A DNA stretch of 64,000 nucleotides from Desulfolithobacter dissulfuricans (GCF_025998535.1 NZ_AP024233.1:2240001-2304000); one strand, 5' to 3'. Counted from the stretch's first letter, positions 16,862 through 27,282 are shown. Made by a program: numbers and translations. Notes: a model not told the origin generated them from the sequence alone.

Positions 16862-18054
16862 GTACGCTCCGGTATGCGACAGCCAATCTCCTGGGCCTGA
16901 CGCAGAAAAAAATCATCTGTCATCCCGGCAAGATAATCCCTGACAACAGCGGGCGCCGGATGATCCTGCAAATAGGCTTCAGACATGGTCTGCAAAAAAT
17001 CCCGGCCGCTACCGCGTCCCGTGGAATCCTTTTCGAGCTGACGCAGATAGTGGGCAAAAAGACGTTCGTAACAGATGTGTATCTTCTCGAAATCCGGCTT
17101 AAAAGACGGATTCTTGTAAATTCGTTCGTAGTTGAACTTTTTCAGTTCAAGCAACAGCTCGGCGGTCTCCTCGCCAAGACCGATCCAGTCCTGATCCGAT
17201 CCACGGCAGGCGGAACGCTCTCGGACGTGATGACTGTGCAGGAGCAGATCGGTGACCAGGTTGTAGACAATGGAGCCGTTGCTGCTGCCCAGACGACGGG
17301 AACACCGCTCAGGGATTTCGTCCCGGCGGATCAGGCCCAGCTCGACGGCGTCCTCGATATCGCGCCCCACATAGGCAATGGTGTCGCAGAGCCGGACCAC
17401 GCAGCCCTCGAGCGTCATGGGCCGCAGGGCCAGACGGGGATTGTGTCCCTTGTCCCGGATTTCCTGGTCCAGCCTGGCAAAGTCCTTGTCCCGGCAGGGG
17501 GCAAGCCGCGGGTTATGCACTTCCCCGTCATGGCAGAGGATTCCGTCGAGCACCTGGAGGGTCAGGTTCCAGCCGGCGCCCTTGCGCTCAAAGCGCTCAA
17601 GAAACTGGACAGACTGGATGTTGTGCTGAAACCCCTCCAGGCCATGGGCCCGACAGAGTTTGTCCAGAATACGCTCCCCCTCGTGGCCAAAGGGAGGATG
17701 ACCGATATCGTGTCCCAGGGCGATGGCCTCAATCAGATCCTCGTTCAGGCCGAGGAAACGCCCCACCGTCCGCCCGATCCGTGAGACCATCTGCACATGC
17801 AGAACCCGGTGGGTGATATGATCGTTGTCCACCAGGGAAAAAACCTGGGTTTTGTCAATGTAGCGGGAATAGGCCCGGGAATGCAGTATTCTGTCAGCAT
17901 CGCGGGCGAACGACTGACGATAATCCAGGCGGGTATCGGGATGTCGCCACCGGGCCTCACAGCTTCTGCATGCCAGGGGTGAGAGATGCTCTTCCTCTGC
18001 CCTGTATAATGCGTCCTGAATCCGTTGCAGGATCAATTCATCCGACCTGTGCAT
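16846..18054 (-). CDS. dGTPase-like deoxynucleotide triphosphohydrolase (HD domain)
   Basis: 402 residues from ATG 18054 (TTG three codons earlier is possible). Hydrolyses a dNTP to the deoxynucleoside and triphosphate. Conserved stretches are RDADRILHSRAYSRY followed by KTQVFSL, then the HD metal motif in IALGHDIGHPPFGHEGE, and later GILCHDGEVH. The N-terminal CRSCEARW adds a Cys pair not needed for catalysis. It overlaps the ClC gene start, so the two are probably co-transcribed. Confidence 0.9.
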   Translation of the reverse strand: MHRSDELILQRIQDALYRAEEEHLSPLACRSCEARWRHPDTRLDYRQSFARDADRILHSRAYSRYIDKTQVFSLVDNDHITHRVLHVQMVSRIGRTVGRFLGLNEDLIEAIALGHDIGHPPFGHEGERILDKLCRAHGLEGFQHNIQSVQFLERFERKGAGWNLTLQVLDGILCHDGEVHNPRLAPCRDKDFARLDQEIRDKGHNPRLALRPMTLEGCVVRLCDTIAYVGRDIEDAVELGLIRRDEIPERCSRRLGSSNGSIVYNLVTDLLLHSHHVRERSACRGSDQDWIGLGEETAELLLELKKFNYERIYKNPSFKPDFEKIHICYERLFAHYLRQLEKDSTGRGSGRDFLQTMSEAYLQDHPAPAVVRDYLAGMTDDFFLRQAQEIGCRIPERTCLPN

Positions 18055-18181
18055 CTTCGTCAACCGGCCTGTCTACTGTTGTTATTTTGAAAAAAAATTG
18101 AATTATATCAAAAATAAGCCCCCCGGCAAATCACTTTCCACAGCATGCGACATAAAATACGGCAAAACAGCAGGATAGTCA

Positions 18182-20079
18182 TCAGCAATCCGAACCGACC
18201 ACCTTCACCTGAACCAATCCGCGCAACGAATTGCCCACATAAACGGCCTCTGCCCGAAAGACATCCTCCCGGAAGACCACCTGCTCCCGGACCAGGCCCT
18301 TCTCGAGCAGCAGGCGGCGGAAGGTCCCGGGCAACAGCCCGCAGTGAACCGGCGGGGTGACCAACTCGCCTTCGAGTTCAAGGAATACGTTGGTAATCGT
18401 CCCTTCGGTCACCTCGCCCTGCCGGTTGCAGAACAGGACCTCGAAATACCCCTGGCTGACAGCGACCGCCCGTTCGCGCTCATAGAGCTCCCGCCGGGTT
18501 GTCTTGTGGAAAAACTCGGTTTTCCTGTTATCGACCAGGGTTTCGGAGAAGAAGACCCCGGGCAGGGGGTCCTCCCGCCGCGCCTGGAGGTATCTCCTGG
18601 GCCGAGACCAGGAGACCGGCGCCGAGCTCACCTCCACACGGCCGTCCCGGTGGAGCAGGAGCCGGACCCGACACGAGGTCCCCCTGCCGGCAACCTCCTG
18701 TTCCAGTGCCCGCCGGATCTCCACCGGGTCACAGACAAACATGTGGTAAATGGCCGAATCCCGGAGCCGGTCCAGGTGATAGTCAAGGAGCCAGAACCCA
18801 TGGCCGGGCTCCCAAAGCAGGGTCTCGATGAGCTGAAAATCCGGCCGGGGACGGGTCAGAAACCGGGATTTGAGCAGACTCTCCTCCCACTCACCTTCAG
18901 GATCCGAATCATGGACAATTCCCGAGCCGATACCCATCTCGCCCCGGCCCTCCTCCAGCACCAGTGTGCGGATGGGCACATTGAACACCGCATGATCCAT
19001 TCCGGCCCAGCCGATGGCGCCGCAATAGACTCCACGCCGTTTTTTTTCCAGTTCATGGATGATCTCCATGGTCCGGATCTTGGGCGCCCCGGTCACCGAG
19101 CCGCAAGGAAAAAGGGCCTGGAGCAGCCGGGTCAGACCGGGAAGGTGACCTGCAGTGGCCAGGCCCTCGATGGTCGAGGTCATCTGGTGCAGCGTTTCAT
19201 AGGTCTCCACGTCAAACAGCGAGCGCACCGTTACTCGACCGCCACCGCAGTCATGGAGCAACCGTCCGAGATCGTTACGCAACAGGTCGACAATCATCAC
19301 GTTCTCGCTGCGGTTCTTGACATCCGTTCTGAGCGCCCGCACGGCCCCGGCGTCTTCGGCCGTGGTCCGCCCCCGGGCAAGGGTACCCTTCATGGGCCGC
19401 ACGGTGATGCGCTCGCCCCGGGCCCGGAAAAAAAGCTCCGGAGAAAAGCTGAGAATATCCCGGCCGCCTGTCCGCAGCCAGGCCCCGAAACCAACAGACT
19501 GGTTGCGCCGCAGGGTACGATAGAGGGCCGCCACCGAACCCTGGAAGGAAAAATCCAGTTTCAGGGTGTAGTTGACCTGATAGGTATCACCGGCGCGGAT
19601 GTATCTCTTGATGGCATCGATGGCCCGGAGGTATTCCTCCCGGGAAATGGCCGGGCGTACCTCACTGACCCTGTACTGCTGTTCCCCTCCGGCCGCCATC
19701 GGGATATCCGGCTCCGAAGACCATGAGGAGGTCCGATGGTCATAGATCCTGGGCTCGCGGAAGACTCCGAGCTCGGCGACCACCTGTCCCGGGGAAGATC
19801 GGCGGCGAGGTGCTGCAGGGCCGGCTCCAGGAGGTAGCCAAACTCATAGCCGATCCAGCCGGCCAGGACATACCCGCGGGCCTGCCAGCGGGCAGCCTGG
19901 GCCAGAAAAACTTCGGCATTCTCCCCGGCCCGGCACACCAGCCAGGTCCGGGCACCGGTAAACAGCAGCGACCGGTGCTCCCCGTCACCCATCCGGGTGG
20001 TTTCGAGAAACACAAAGTCGTGCTGATGCTCGAGCCAGATCGAAAGGGCTTTTATTTCCGGATCAGTAAAGGGCTTCAT
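18182..20079 (-). CDS. pabB: Fused aminodeoxychorismate synthase I / aminodeoxychorismate lyase, pabB-pabC (one-base frameshift)
   Basis: A bifunctional enzyme of p-aminobenzoate (folate) synthesis. The N-terminal half is PabB: GWIGYEFGYLLEP, then KGTLARG, ENVMIVDLLRNDLGR and FPCGSVTGAPKIRTMEIIHELE. The C-terminal half is a class IV PLP lyase: EGTITNVFLELEG and HCGLLPGTFR. The first ~95 codons (20079 to about 19795) are in another frame from the rest. At the break minus strand reads cttccccgggac; one more C gives DLPPGQVVAELGVF and joins both frames. The site is a C/G run (plus-strand g run 19791-19794), so a sequencing error is likely. The ATG at 20079 has no good Shine-Dalgarno; a TTG at 20148 is an alternative start. 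Confidence 0.85.
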
Positions 20080-20529
20080 AATTGGATCAGTCAGACAACT
20101 CCCGGATGCGCAGATGGCGCATATTTCCAGAATGACTTTGCCGCGCAACTATTTTTCATCACATTTCTGTTTCCTTGATGGAAAAACAGGACCTTCATAT
20201 AACCACCAGAACCATGAAGAGCACGAAGATTTTTCCCCTGCAACCCTTTTTTCGACCCTTGCCTCCTGAACAAAAACCAAACACCCTGCTACCTGCACGA
20301 CCAGCCGCTCCACAACAACGCAACAAGCTGTTTTTCCGTACCACCAAATGAGAAATGGCCTTTTTTCCCACGCAAATGCACAAGGTTGGCAGACGATTAC
20401 TGTTGCCAGAAGTAAACCAATATTCTATAATGGGGGATTACGGTACTTTTCCAGACCTATTGCCGGCAACTGCCACTTCCCGGTCATTGCTGCCGCATTC
20501 CCTGGATCTTTTTCTGTGACGACTTAACC
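20080..20529. other. Non-coding gap upstream of pabBC; nothing identified
   Basis: About 450 bases between the divergent pabBC start and the foldback element before the CBS-ACT gene. It is AT-richer than its surroundings, with poly-A/T stretches (ttttttcg, gtttttcc, ccttttttccc). Short reading frames here have no ribosome-binding site or recognisable motif. It must contain the pabBC promoter, but no convincing -35/-10 pair could be picked by eye. Confidence 0.5.
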
Positions 20530-20674
20530 AGTGCCTGTCCATAAATGAGAATTTTCGTTCGAGTTCAAGGAGCATAGAAAAATAAAAAGCGCAGCATATC
20601 AGGAATATGTGAGCATTTTTATTTTTCGTAGCGACGCAGGAATCGGGCGAAAAGACCATTTATGGACAGGCACT
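20530..20674. mobile_element. 145-bp foldback/MITE-like element with perfect 18-bp terminal inverted repeats
   Basis: The ends agtgcctgtccataaatg (20530-20547) and its exact complement (20657-20674) bound a 145-bp AT-rich segment. The inner flanks also pair imperfectly (ttttcg..., aaaaataaaaa...), so the whole element can fold on itself. A direct aacc lies immediately outside both ends, a possible 4-bp target duplication. There is no reading frame. It ends 20 bases before the CBS-ACT start and could therefore lie in its promoter or 5' leader. Confidence 0.8.
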
Positions 20675-20694
20675 AACCAACCAAGGAGGTTTCC

Positions 20695-21381
20695 ATGCTG
20701 ATCAAAGACTGGATGACCACGGCCATACTTACAGTGGACATCAACACCTCTGTCATGCGGGCCACACGGATCATGAAAGAAAACAATATCCGTCGGCTGC
20801 CGGTCATGTCCCACGGCAAACTGGTTGGTGTTGTCACTGACCGTGATCTCAAGGAGGCTTCACCCTCGACCACCTCGGACGTCGACCTGCACGAGATGTA
20901 CTACCTGCTCGCCGAGATGAAAATCAAGGATGTGATGACAGACAAGTGTATCAGCCTGCAGGAGGACGATACCCTGGAGAAGGCTGCCCTGGTCATGCTC
21001 AAGGAAAAGATCTCGGGAATCATGATCCTCGATGCCGAGGGAAACCTCGTTGGCCTGCTCAGCGAAACCGATATCCTGCGCGGCTTCATCCATGCCACCG
21101 GCATCCAGGACGGCGCCCACCAGTTTGTCATCGACATGCCCGACAAGCCCGGTTCCGTCTCCAGGGTCATCGACTTGCTGCGCAAGCAGGATGCCAGAGT
21201 CCTTTCCATCCTCACCTCCTTCGATGACGCACCTCCGGGGATGAAACGGGTGGCCATCCGGGTCTCCATCGATGACGCCAATGTCGACACCCTGAAAGAA
21301 GCCATCGGCAAACTGGAAAGCTACCGCATAGTGTACCATGGCAAGGACGACCTGAAAAATCTGCCAACAAAGAGCAACTGA
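20695..21381 (+). CDS. CBS-pair plus ACT-domain protein (AcuB-like)
   Basis: 228 residues. Two CBS domains (roughly 1-60 and 75-135: MLIKDWMTTAILTVD..., IKDVMTDKCISLQEDD...) are followed by an ACT domain beginning HQFVIDMPDKPGSVSRVIDLL. CBS pairs bind adenine nucleotides and ACT domains small ligands such as amino acids, so this is a cytoplasmic sensor. AcuB-like proteins are named from acetoin utilisation in Bacillus, but the real role here is unknown. The start has a strong AGGAGG seven bases upstream. It stands just ahead of the pyruvate:ferredoxin oxidoreductase gene (235-base gap), which may be coincidence or a metabolic link. Confidence 0.85.
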   Translation: MLIKDWMTTAILTVDINTSVMRATRIMKENNIRRLPVMSHGKLVGVVTDRDLKEASPSTTSDVDLHEMYYLLAEMKIKDVMTDKCISLQEDDTLEKAALVMLKEKISGIMILDAEGNLVGLLSETDILRGFIHATGIQDGAHQFVIDMPDKPGSVSRVIDLLRKQDARVLSILTSFDDAPPGMKRVAIRVSIDDANVDTLKEAIGKLESYRIVYHGKDDLKNLPTKSN

Positions 21382-21616
21382 AGGGAAGAAAAAACCTGTT
21401 TCAGGTCTGTCTGAAAAGCAGGAATTCTGTCCGGATTCACACCAGCTCAACCTTTTCCCCGACCGACGGCCACACGCGCTGGATGAAGAAAGGGAAAAGA
21501 TGACCCTGGTACCGGGGCTGGAGAGAAGAACGGGTTTTCAGAGGGGCCGTTAGATTTGCCGGCACCAGCGAGCGCTGCCGGTAAACGTCAACTTAAGTAA
21601 GTCAAGGAGAGTTTTT

Positions 21617-24600
21617 ATGTCGCGAAAAATGGTCACCATTGACGGCAACCAGGCATGTACCCATGTTGCCTACGCCACCAGTGAAGTTATCACGATCTAC
21701 CCCATCACTCCTTCGTCCCCCATGGCGGCTGAAGCTGATGCCAAGGCCAATGCCAAACAGGAGAACATCTGGGGTTCCATTCCAGTCATCTCCCAGATGC
21801 AGTCCGAAGGTGGTGTGGCAGGTTCTCTGCACGGTTCCCTGCTCACCGGTGCCCTGTGCACCACGTTTACCGCCTCGCAGGGCCTGATGCTGATGCTGCC
21901 CAACATGTACAAGATTGCCGGTGAGCTGACTCCGACGGTCTTCCATATCACCGCCCGTTCACTGGCCTGCCAGGGACTCTCCATTTTCGGTGACCATGGC
22001 GACGTCATGGCTGCCCGCCAGACCGGCTGGGGTATGCTCTGCTCACAGAACGTCCAGGAAGCGCAGGATTTCGCCCTGATCTCCACCCAGTCCACCCTGA
22101 AATCCCGCATCCCGTTCATGCATTTCTTCGACGGTTTCCGGACCTCCCATGAGATCGAGAAGGTCGAGCAGCTCACCTACGACGACATGCGGGCCATGAT
22201 CGACGAAGAGCTCGTACTGGCCCACCGCGAGCGGGCCCTGACCCCGGACCGGCCCACCATGAGCGGTACGGCCCAGAACCCGGATGTCTACTTCACCGGA
22301 CGCGAGACCGTCAACAAGTACTACCAGGCTGTACCCGGCATCGTCCAGGAGACCATGGACAAGTTCGCCAAACTCACCGGCCGCCAGTACAGACTCTTTG
22401 ATTACCATGGCTCTCCGGATGCCGAAGACGTCATTGTCATCATGGGTTCCGGCGCCGAAACCGTGGCCGCCACCATCGATTACCTGGCCAGCCAGGGAAA
22501 GAAGGCCGGCGTGGTCATCGTCCGCCTCTTCCGGCCCTTTGACGCTAAAGCCATGGTCAACAGCCTGCCAGCCACGGTCAAGCGGATCACGGTCCTGGAT
22601 CGCTGCAAGGAGCCCGGTTCCGCCGGCGAGCCGCTCTATCTCGACGTCCGGGCCGCCATTGCCGAGGCCTTCGAGGCCAACCGGGCCGCCTCCATGCCGC
22701 TGGTCCTCTCCGGTCGCTACGGTCTGGGTTCGGCCGAGTTCAGCCCGGCCATGGTCAAGGCCGTGTTCGACAACATGACCGCCATGGCACCCAAGAACCA
22801 CTTCTGTGTCGGACCGCAGGATGACGTCACCTTCACCAGCCTCGACTATGACAAGAACTTCAACATCGAGGGCAAGGACGTCTTCCGGGCCATGTTCTAC
22901 GGTCTGGGTTCCGACGGTACGGTCGGTGCCAACAAGAACACCATCAAGATCATCGGCACCGAGACCGACAACTACGCCCAGGGCTATTTTGTCTACGACT
23001 CCAAGAAGTCCGGGTCCATGACAGTGTCGCATCTGCGCTTCGGCCAGAACCCCATCGAGGCTCCCTACCTGATCAACAAGGCCAACTTCATCGCCTGCCA
23101 CAACTTCACCTTCCTGGACAAGTACGACATGCTGTCCAACCTGGAGGAAGGCGGTATCTTTCTGCTGACCACCAGCTATCCCAAGAACAAGGTCTGGGAC
23201 AAGCTGCCGGCCAAGGTCCAGAAGCAGCTGATCGAGAAGAAAGCCCAATTCTACATCATCGATGCCATCAAGCTGGCCGAGGCCATCGGCCTGGGTGCGC
23301 GCATCAACATGATCATGCAGACGGCCTTCTTCCTGATCTCCGGTATCCTGACCAAGGAACAGGCCATCAAGGCGATTAAGGATGCCATCAAGAAGACCTA
23401 CGGCAAGAAGGGTGAGAAGATCGTCAAGATGAACTTCGATGCCGTTGACGCAGCCATCAACAACATCGTCGAGGTCAAAATCCCGGGCAAGATCACCGGC
23501 CATGAAGTTCCGCCCACGGTACCGGACGAGGCTCCGGACTTTGTCAAGGAAGTCACGGCCAAGATGATCGAGGGCAAGGGTGACGAGCTCAAGGTCTCCC
23601 AGATCCCGGCCGACGGTCGCTGGCCCACCGCAACAACCCAGTGGGAAAAACGTAACATCGCCGTCCATGTACCCGAATGGATTCCGGAGAACTGCATCCA
23701 GTGCGGTCAGTGCTCCCTGGTCTGCCCGCACGGCTGCCTGCGGATCAAGGTGGTCAAGCCGGAAGATCTCAAGAAGATGCCCAAGAGCTTCAAGACCGTA
23801 GACGCGGTGGGCAAACAGTTCAAGGGCATGAAGTTCGCCCTCCAGGTTTCCACCGAGGACTGTGTCGGCTGTACGCTGTGCGTCGGTGTCTGCCCGGCCA
23901 AGAAGAAGGCCCTGCAGATGGTGGACAACACCGAGACCCTGCGCAAACGGGAATCCAAGAACTGGAAGTACTTCATGGAACTGCCCGAGGTGGACAACTC
24001 GCTCATCAACCCGGCCACCATCAAGGGCAGCCAGCTCAAGCGGCCGCTGTTCGAGTTCTCCGGTGCCTGCGCCGGCTGCGGCGAGACCCCGTACATCAAG
24101 CTGGCCACCCAGCTGTTCGGCGACCGGATGCTGATCGCCAATGCCACCGGCTGCTCCTCCATCTATGGTGGCAACCTGCCCACCACCCCGTACTGCAAGC
24201 GCAACGACGGTCGCGGTCCAGCCTGGTCCAACTCGCTCTTCGAGGACAACGCCGAGTTTGGCCTGGGTATGCGCCAGTCGGTCAACAAGCTGGCCCACCA
24301 GGCGGTCGAGCTGCTGGAGGCCGCGGTGGCCGAGAAGCTGGTCACCAGGAAGATGGCCACCGAGATGATCGAGGCCTCCCAGAAGACCCAGGACGAGATC
24401 GAACAGCAGCGGGCCCGGGTGGGCAAGCTCAAGGCCAAGCTGGAAGGCAACAAAAACCCTGTTGCCGTTCGCCTCTACCACGTGGCCGATTACCTGGTCA
24501 AGAAATCCGTCTGGATCATCGGCGGTGACGGCTGGGCTTACGATATCGGCTATGGTGGTCTGGACCATGTGCTGGCTTCCGGCGAGAACGTCAATGTTCT

Positions 24601-25156
24601 GGTCCTGGATACCGAGGTCTACTCCAACACCGGTGGCCAGATGTCCAAGTCCACCCCGCGGGCAGCCACGGCCCAGTTCGCTGCCGGCGGCAAGAAGATG
24701 CCCAAGAAGGACATGGGCATGATCTTCTCCACCTACGGCAATGTCTACGTTGCCAAGGTGGCTCTCGGCGCCAATCCGCAGCAGACTGTCAAGGCCTTCA
24801 ACGAGGCCGAGGCATACGACGGTCCCTCGCTGATCATCGCCTACTCCCACTGCATCAACCACGGCCTGAACCTGGCCTTTGGTCTTGAGCAGCAGAAAAA
24901 GGCGGTTGCCTGTGGCCACTGGCCGCTGTACCGGTACAACCCGCAGCTTGAAGAGCAGGACAAGAACCCGCTCATCATCGACTCCAAGGAGCCGACCATT
25001 CCGTTTGCCGAGTATGCGCTGGCTGAAAACCGCTACCGCATGCTGAAGATGACCAACCCGGAAATGGCCGACAAGCTCATGGAGCAGGCCCAGAAGGACG
25101 TGGAACGTTCCTGGAAGTTCCTGATGGGACGTTACAAAGCCCTGGAAGAGGGTTGA
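21617..25156 (+). CDS. nifJ: Pyruvate:ferredoxin (flavodoxin) oxidoreductase, homodimeric type
   Basis: 1179 residues, the normal length of the single-chain enzyme. It oxidatively decarboxylates pyruvate with CoA to acetyl-CoA, CO2 and reduced ferredoxin, or runs in reverse. Domain order is complete: N-terminal pyruvate-binding domain with YPITPSSPMAE-type start, gamma-type domain, a two-cluster ferredoxin domain with CIQCGQCSLVCPHGC (near 692) and CVGCTLCVGVCP (near 749), a Cys-rich CAGCGE (third cluster), and the thiamine-diphosphate domain with GDGWAYDIGYGG (near 970) and NTGGQMSKSTPR. A Shine-Dalgarno AAGGAGAG precedes the ATG. High-frequency use of strongly preferred codons (aag, ctg, ggc) fits an abundant protein. 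A hairpin (CTGCTG/CAGCAG) follows the stop and is directly abutted by the group II intron. Confidence 0.97.
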   Translation: MSRKMVTIDGNQACTHVAYATSEVITIYPITPSSPMAAEADAKANAKQENIWGSIPVISQMQSEGGVAGSLHGSLLTGALCTTFTASQGLMLMLPNMYKIAGELTPTVFHITARSLACQGLSIFGDHGDVMAARQTGWGMLCSQNVQEAQDFALISTQSTLKSRIPFMHFFDGFRTSHEIEKVEQLTYDDMRAMIDEELVLAHRERALTPDRPTMSGTAQNPDVYFTGRETVNKYYQAVPGIVQETMDKFAKLTGRQYRLFDYHGSPDAEDVIVIMGSGAETVAATIDYLASQGKKAGVVIVRLFRPFDAKAMVNSLPATVKRITVLDRCKEPGSAGEPLYLDVRAAIAEAFEANRAASMPLVLSGRYGLGSAEFSPAMVKAVFDNMTAMAPKNHFCVGPQDDVTFTSLDYDKNFNIEGKDVFRAMFYGLGSDGTVGANKNTIKIIGTETDNYAQGYFVYDSKKSGSMTVSHLRFGQNPIEAPYLINKANFIACHNFTFLDKYDMLSNLEEGGIFLLTTSYPKNKVWDKLPAKVQKQLIEKKAQFYIIDAIKLAEAIGLGARINMIMQTAFFLISGILTKEQAIKAIKDAIKKTYGKKGEKIVKMNFDAVDAAINNIVEVKIPGKITGHEVPPTVPDEAPDFVKEVTAKMIEGKGDELKVSQIPADGRWPTATTQWEKRNIAVHVPEWIPENCIQCGQCSLVCPHGCLRIKVVKPEDLKKMPKSFKTVDAVGKQFKGMKFALQVSTEDCVGCTLCVGVCPAKKKALQMVDNTETLRKRESKNWKYFMELPEVDNSLINPATIKGSQLKRPLFEFSGACAGCGETPYIKLATQLFGDRMLIANATGCSSIYGGNLPTTPYCKRNDGRGPAWSNSLFEDNAEFGLGMRQSVNKLAHQAVELLEAAVAEKLVTRKMATEMIEASQKTQDEIEQQRARVGKLKAKLEGNKNPVAVRLYHVADYLVKKSVWIIGGDGWAYDIGYGGLDHVLASGENVNVLVLDTEVYSNTGGQMSKSTPRAATAQFAAGGKKMPKKDMGMIFSTYGNVYVAKVALGANPQQTVKAFNEAEAYDGPSLIIAYSHCINHGLNLAFGLEQQKKAVACGHWPLYRYNPQLEEQDKNPLIIDSKEPTIPFAEYALAENRYRMLKMTNPEMADKLMEQAQKDVERSWKFLMGRYKALEEG

Positions 25157-25184
25157 TCCTCCCCTGCTGACCAACAGCAGATAA

Positions 25185-27244
25185 ATCGAGTAGGGTGAGG
25201 CAAGGTAATTAAGCTTGCCTCATCCCTCTCACAGAACCGTACGTACGGGCCTCGTATACGGCTCCTGTTTATTTTCCTTCATACTGAAACAGAAATTCCG
25301 GTCTGTACAGATGCGAGGTCAAAGAGCCCCATTTCCCCATGCAGGCAGCTGTTGGGAAGGGCATAATGGCTCAGTGGACTTGCTGCATTGGCCCAGGAGT
25401 CCATCTTGATACTTTTGAACTCTCCTCTATAGCCCAGCTGTCTCAGTCTGCGGTGTAGCCTGCGCGGCTTTTTCCACAGCTTCAACTGAACAGCACGCAG
25501 CCGTCTTCTGATCCACCTCATCAGCCGAGAAAACTCTCCCTTGCAGTTCGCTATCCGAAAGTAGTTGGCAAAACCCCTCAGCAACCGGTTGAGATCGGCT
25601 ATCACCTTCTCAAGGTTCACCGGGGAGTTACGCCGGGTCATCGCCTTGACCTTCGCCTTGAAGGCCCTCACCTTGCCTCGCTGTATTCGGGTCATCACGG
25701 AGTGGATACAAACTCCGAGAAATTTAATCCCTTTGAGGCTGTGGCTTATATGGGTCTTTTCCTGGTTGACGGTCAACAGCAGTTCTTCTTCAAGATAACG
25801 ACTGGCCTGGTTCAGTGCATTTTCGGCTGCGCTCTTTGACTGGCACAGGATCAGGATGTCGTCCGCATAGCGGACGATGCGGTGGCCACGATTCTTCATA
25901 AACTGATCGAAGGAATCAAGGTATACGTTGGCAATCAACGGGCTGATAACTCCGCCCTGCGGACTGCCGACCTCGCTGGCCTGCCAACCATCTCCTGTCA
26001 GAACTCCGCTTTTCAAAAACTTCTCCAGCAGACCAAGAATACTTCCATCACTGACCCGGCGACGGAACGAGGCAAGGATCAGGTCATGGTTCAACGTGTC
26101 GAAGCATTTCGACAGATCCATGTCCACTACCCATTTCCGCTCGTACGTCCGGATGAACATCGTGGCTTTGCTGATTGCCTGGTGACAACTCCGACCAGGA
26201 CGGTAGCCGTAGCTCGACGGATGGAAATCGCGGTCAAATATTGGTTGAAGTATATCCAGCAGGGCCTGCTGTACCACACGGTCACGGACTGCAGGTATGC
26301 CGAGTAGCCGTTTCCCGCCGTTCGGCTTCGGGATCTCCACCCGTCGCGCGGCCAGCGGCTGGTAGCTCTTGTCCTGCAGTTCCGTCAGGAGATGATCGAT
26401 ATTGGTCGCAAGTGATCCGGCAAAATCATCGATGGACTGGCCGTCTATACCGGCAGCTCCTTTCGAGGATTTCACCTTGTAGAATGCCTTGACCAGGTTC
26501 TCCCGGCTCAGCATTCGATCATATAGGCTGTACCAGACGTCAACCATGCTCCTGTCCTGCGTTTCCCTTCCTCTATTTCCACGTGGAGACTTCGGTTCTT
26601 CAATGGGCGCGACCGCTTTCTATCCTCATGGGCAATATACGATCAACACTCCCATCTACTCCGATGAACGGCCAAAATCGGCAGAGGACCTGTCACGGCA
26701 TACCGCCGATAGCGTGCCCCGTCCCGTCGGACGGCTTGTGTTCAGTCTGCCAGGTGTCCATAGATTCCGGAAAACCTTCAAATAAACTTCATCCCTTCGC
26801 AACAGATATGGCTTTTGGCTCATAACTGCCCCCAACGAACCAGGCCGTTGGGTCATCCCGGTTTTATCCTCCACACTGTTACCAGGCTTCACAGGCCGGA
26901 ATTTCATCACTACTACGGAATCATCTGCCACCTCACACCGCTTCGATCCGCCTTGGATTTCTCCTTGTGCTTCTCTTTTTCCGCTTAATGCGGAAACAGT
27001 GCAAGGCTTCCCCGGTTAAGGCGAACTCCCTGTGAGCGACCGCATCCTCAATCACGTATCAGGACTGACCAGGTATCGGGCTTCGCGCTATTTAGGACGC
27101 TTACCCTCCTGATACGCCGAATCAGGTTCGCTTGCGCTATGTGCCGCTCACCTCCTATCGCTTCCTTCAGACCCTGCCGTTACCAGCAACGCCCTTACGA
27201 CTCGGATTGTCTTCCCCCTGGTCAGGGTGACGCCTGCTTAACAC
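25185..27244 (-). mobile_element. Group II intron encoding a maturase without endonuclease domain
   Basis: On the minus strand the 3' end has a recognisable domain V: GAGCCGTATACGAG, a short loop, then CGTACGTACGGTTC (about 25259-25231), followed by a domain VI helix with a bulged-A region (gaggcaagcttaattacc ttgcctc) and the terminal CTACTCGAT ending near 25185. The 5' part (27244 to 26600) contains domain I-type sequence such as GTCGTAAGGGCG and GGTCTGAAGGAAGCG. The 5' border is set at gtgttaag (27244) by analogy with GUGYG starts and is uncertain by tens of bases. It lies downstream of a terminator on its own strand and runs antisense toward the end of the PFOR gene without interrupting it. 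Confidence 0.85.
25279..26547 (-). CDS. ltrA: Group II intron reverse transcriptase/maturase
   Basis: 422 residues inside the group II intron. The reverse transcriptase domain spans roughly 15-290 with SKGAAGIDG, EIPKPNGGKRLLGIP, SPQGGVISPL (196-204) and the catalytic YADD (227-230). It is followed by the maturase (X) domain with GFANYFRIA and a basic C-terminus. There is no HNH endonuclease, so mobility would use nascent DNA strands or other target-primed routes, as for endonuclease-less introns. The frame is intact, so the intron may be active. Confidence 0.95.
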   Translation of the reverse strand: MVDVWYSLYDRMLSRENLVKAFYKVKSSKGAAGIDGQSIDDFAGSLATNIDHLLTELQDKSYQPLAARRVEIPKPNGGKRLLGIPAVRDRVVQQALLDILQPIFDRDFHPSSYGYRPGRSCHQAISKATMFIRTYERKWVVDMDLSKCFDTLNHDLILASFRRRVSDGSILGLLEKFLKSGVLTGDGWQASEVGSPQGGVISPLIANVYLDSFDQFMKNRGHRIVRYADDILILCQSKSAAENALNQASRYLEEELLLTVNQEKTHISHSLKGIKFLGVCIHSVMTRIQRGKVRAFKAKVKAMTRRNSPVNLEKVIADLNRLLRGFANYFRIANCKGEFSRLMRWIRRRLRAVQLKLWKKPRRLHRRLRQLGYRGEFKSIKMDSWANAASPLSHYALPNSCLHGEMGLFDLASVQTGISVSV

Positions 27245-27282
27245 AGGCTGGGTTTGCCCGCCATGCCGGGCAAACTAAAAAA

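Noticed and set aside
22043-25174. A 1043-codon open frame antisense to PFOR
   Set aside because: It is a mirror of a long, codon-biased, high-GC gene. It has no ribosome-binding site or recognisable domain, and the plus-strand PFOR is certain.
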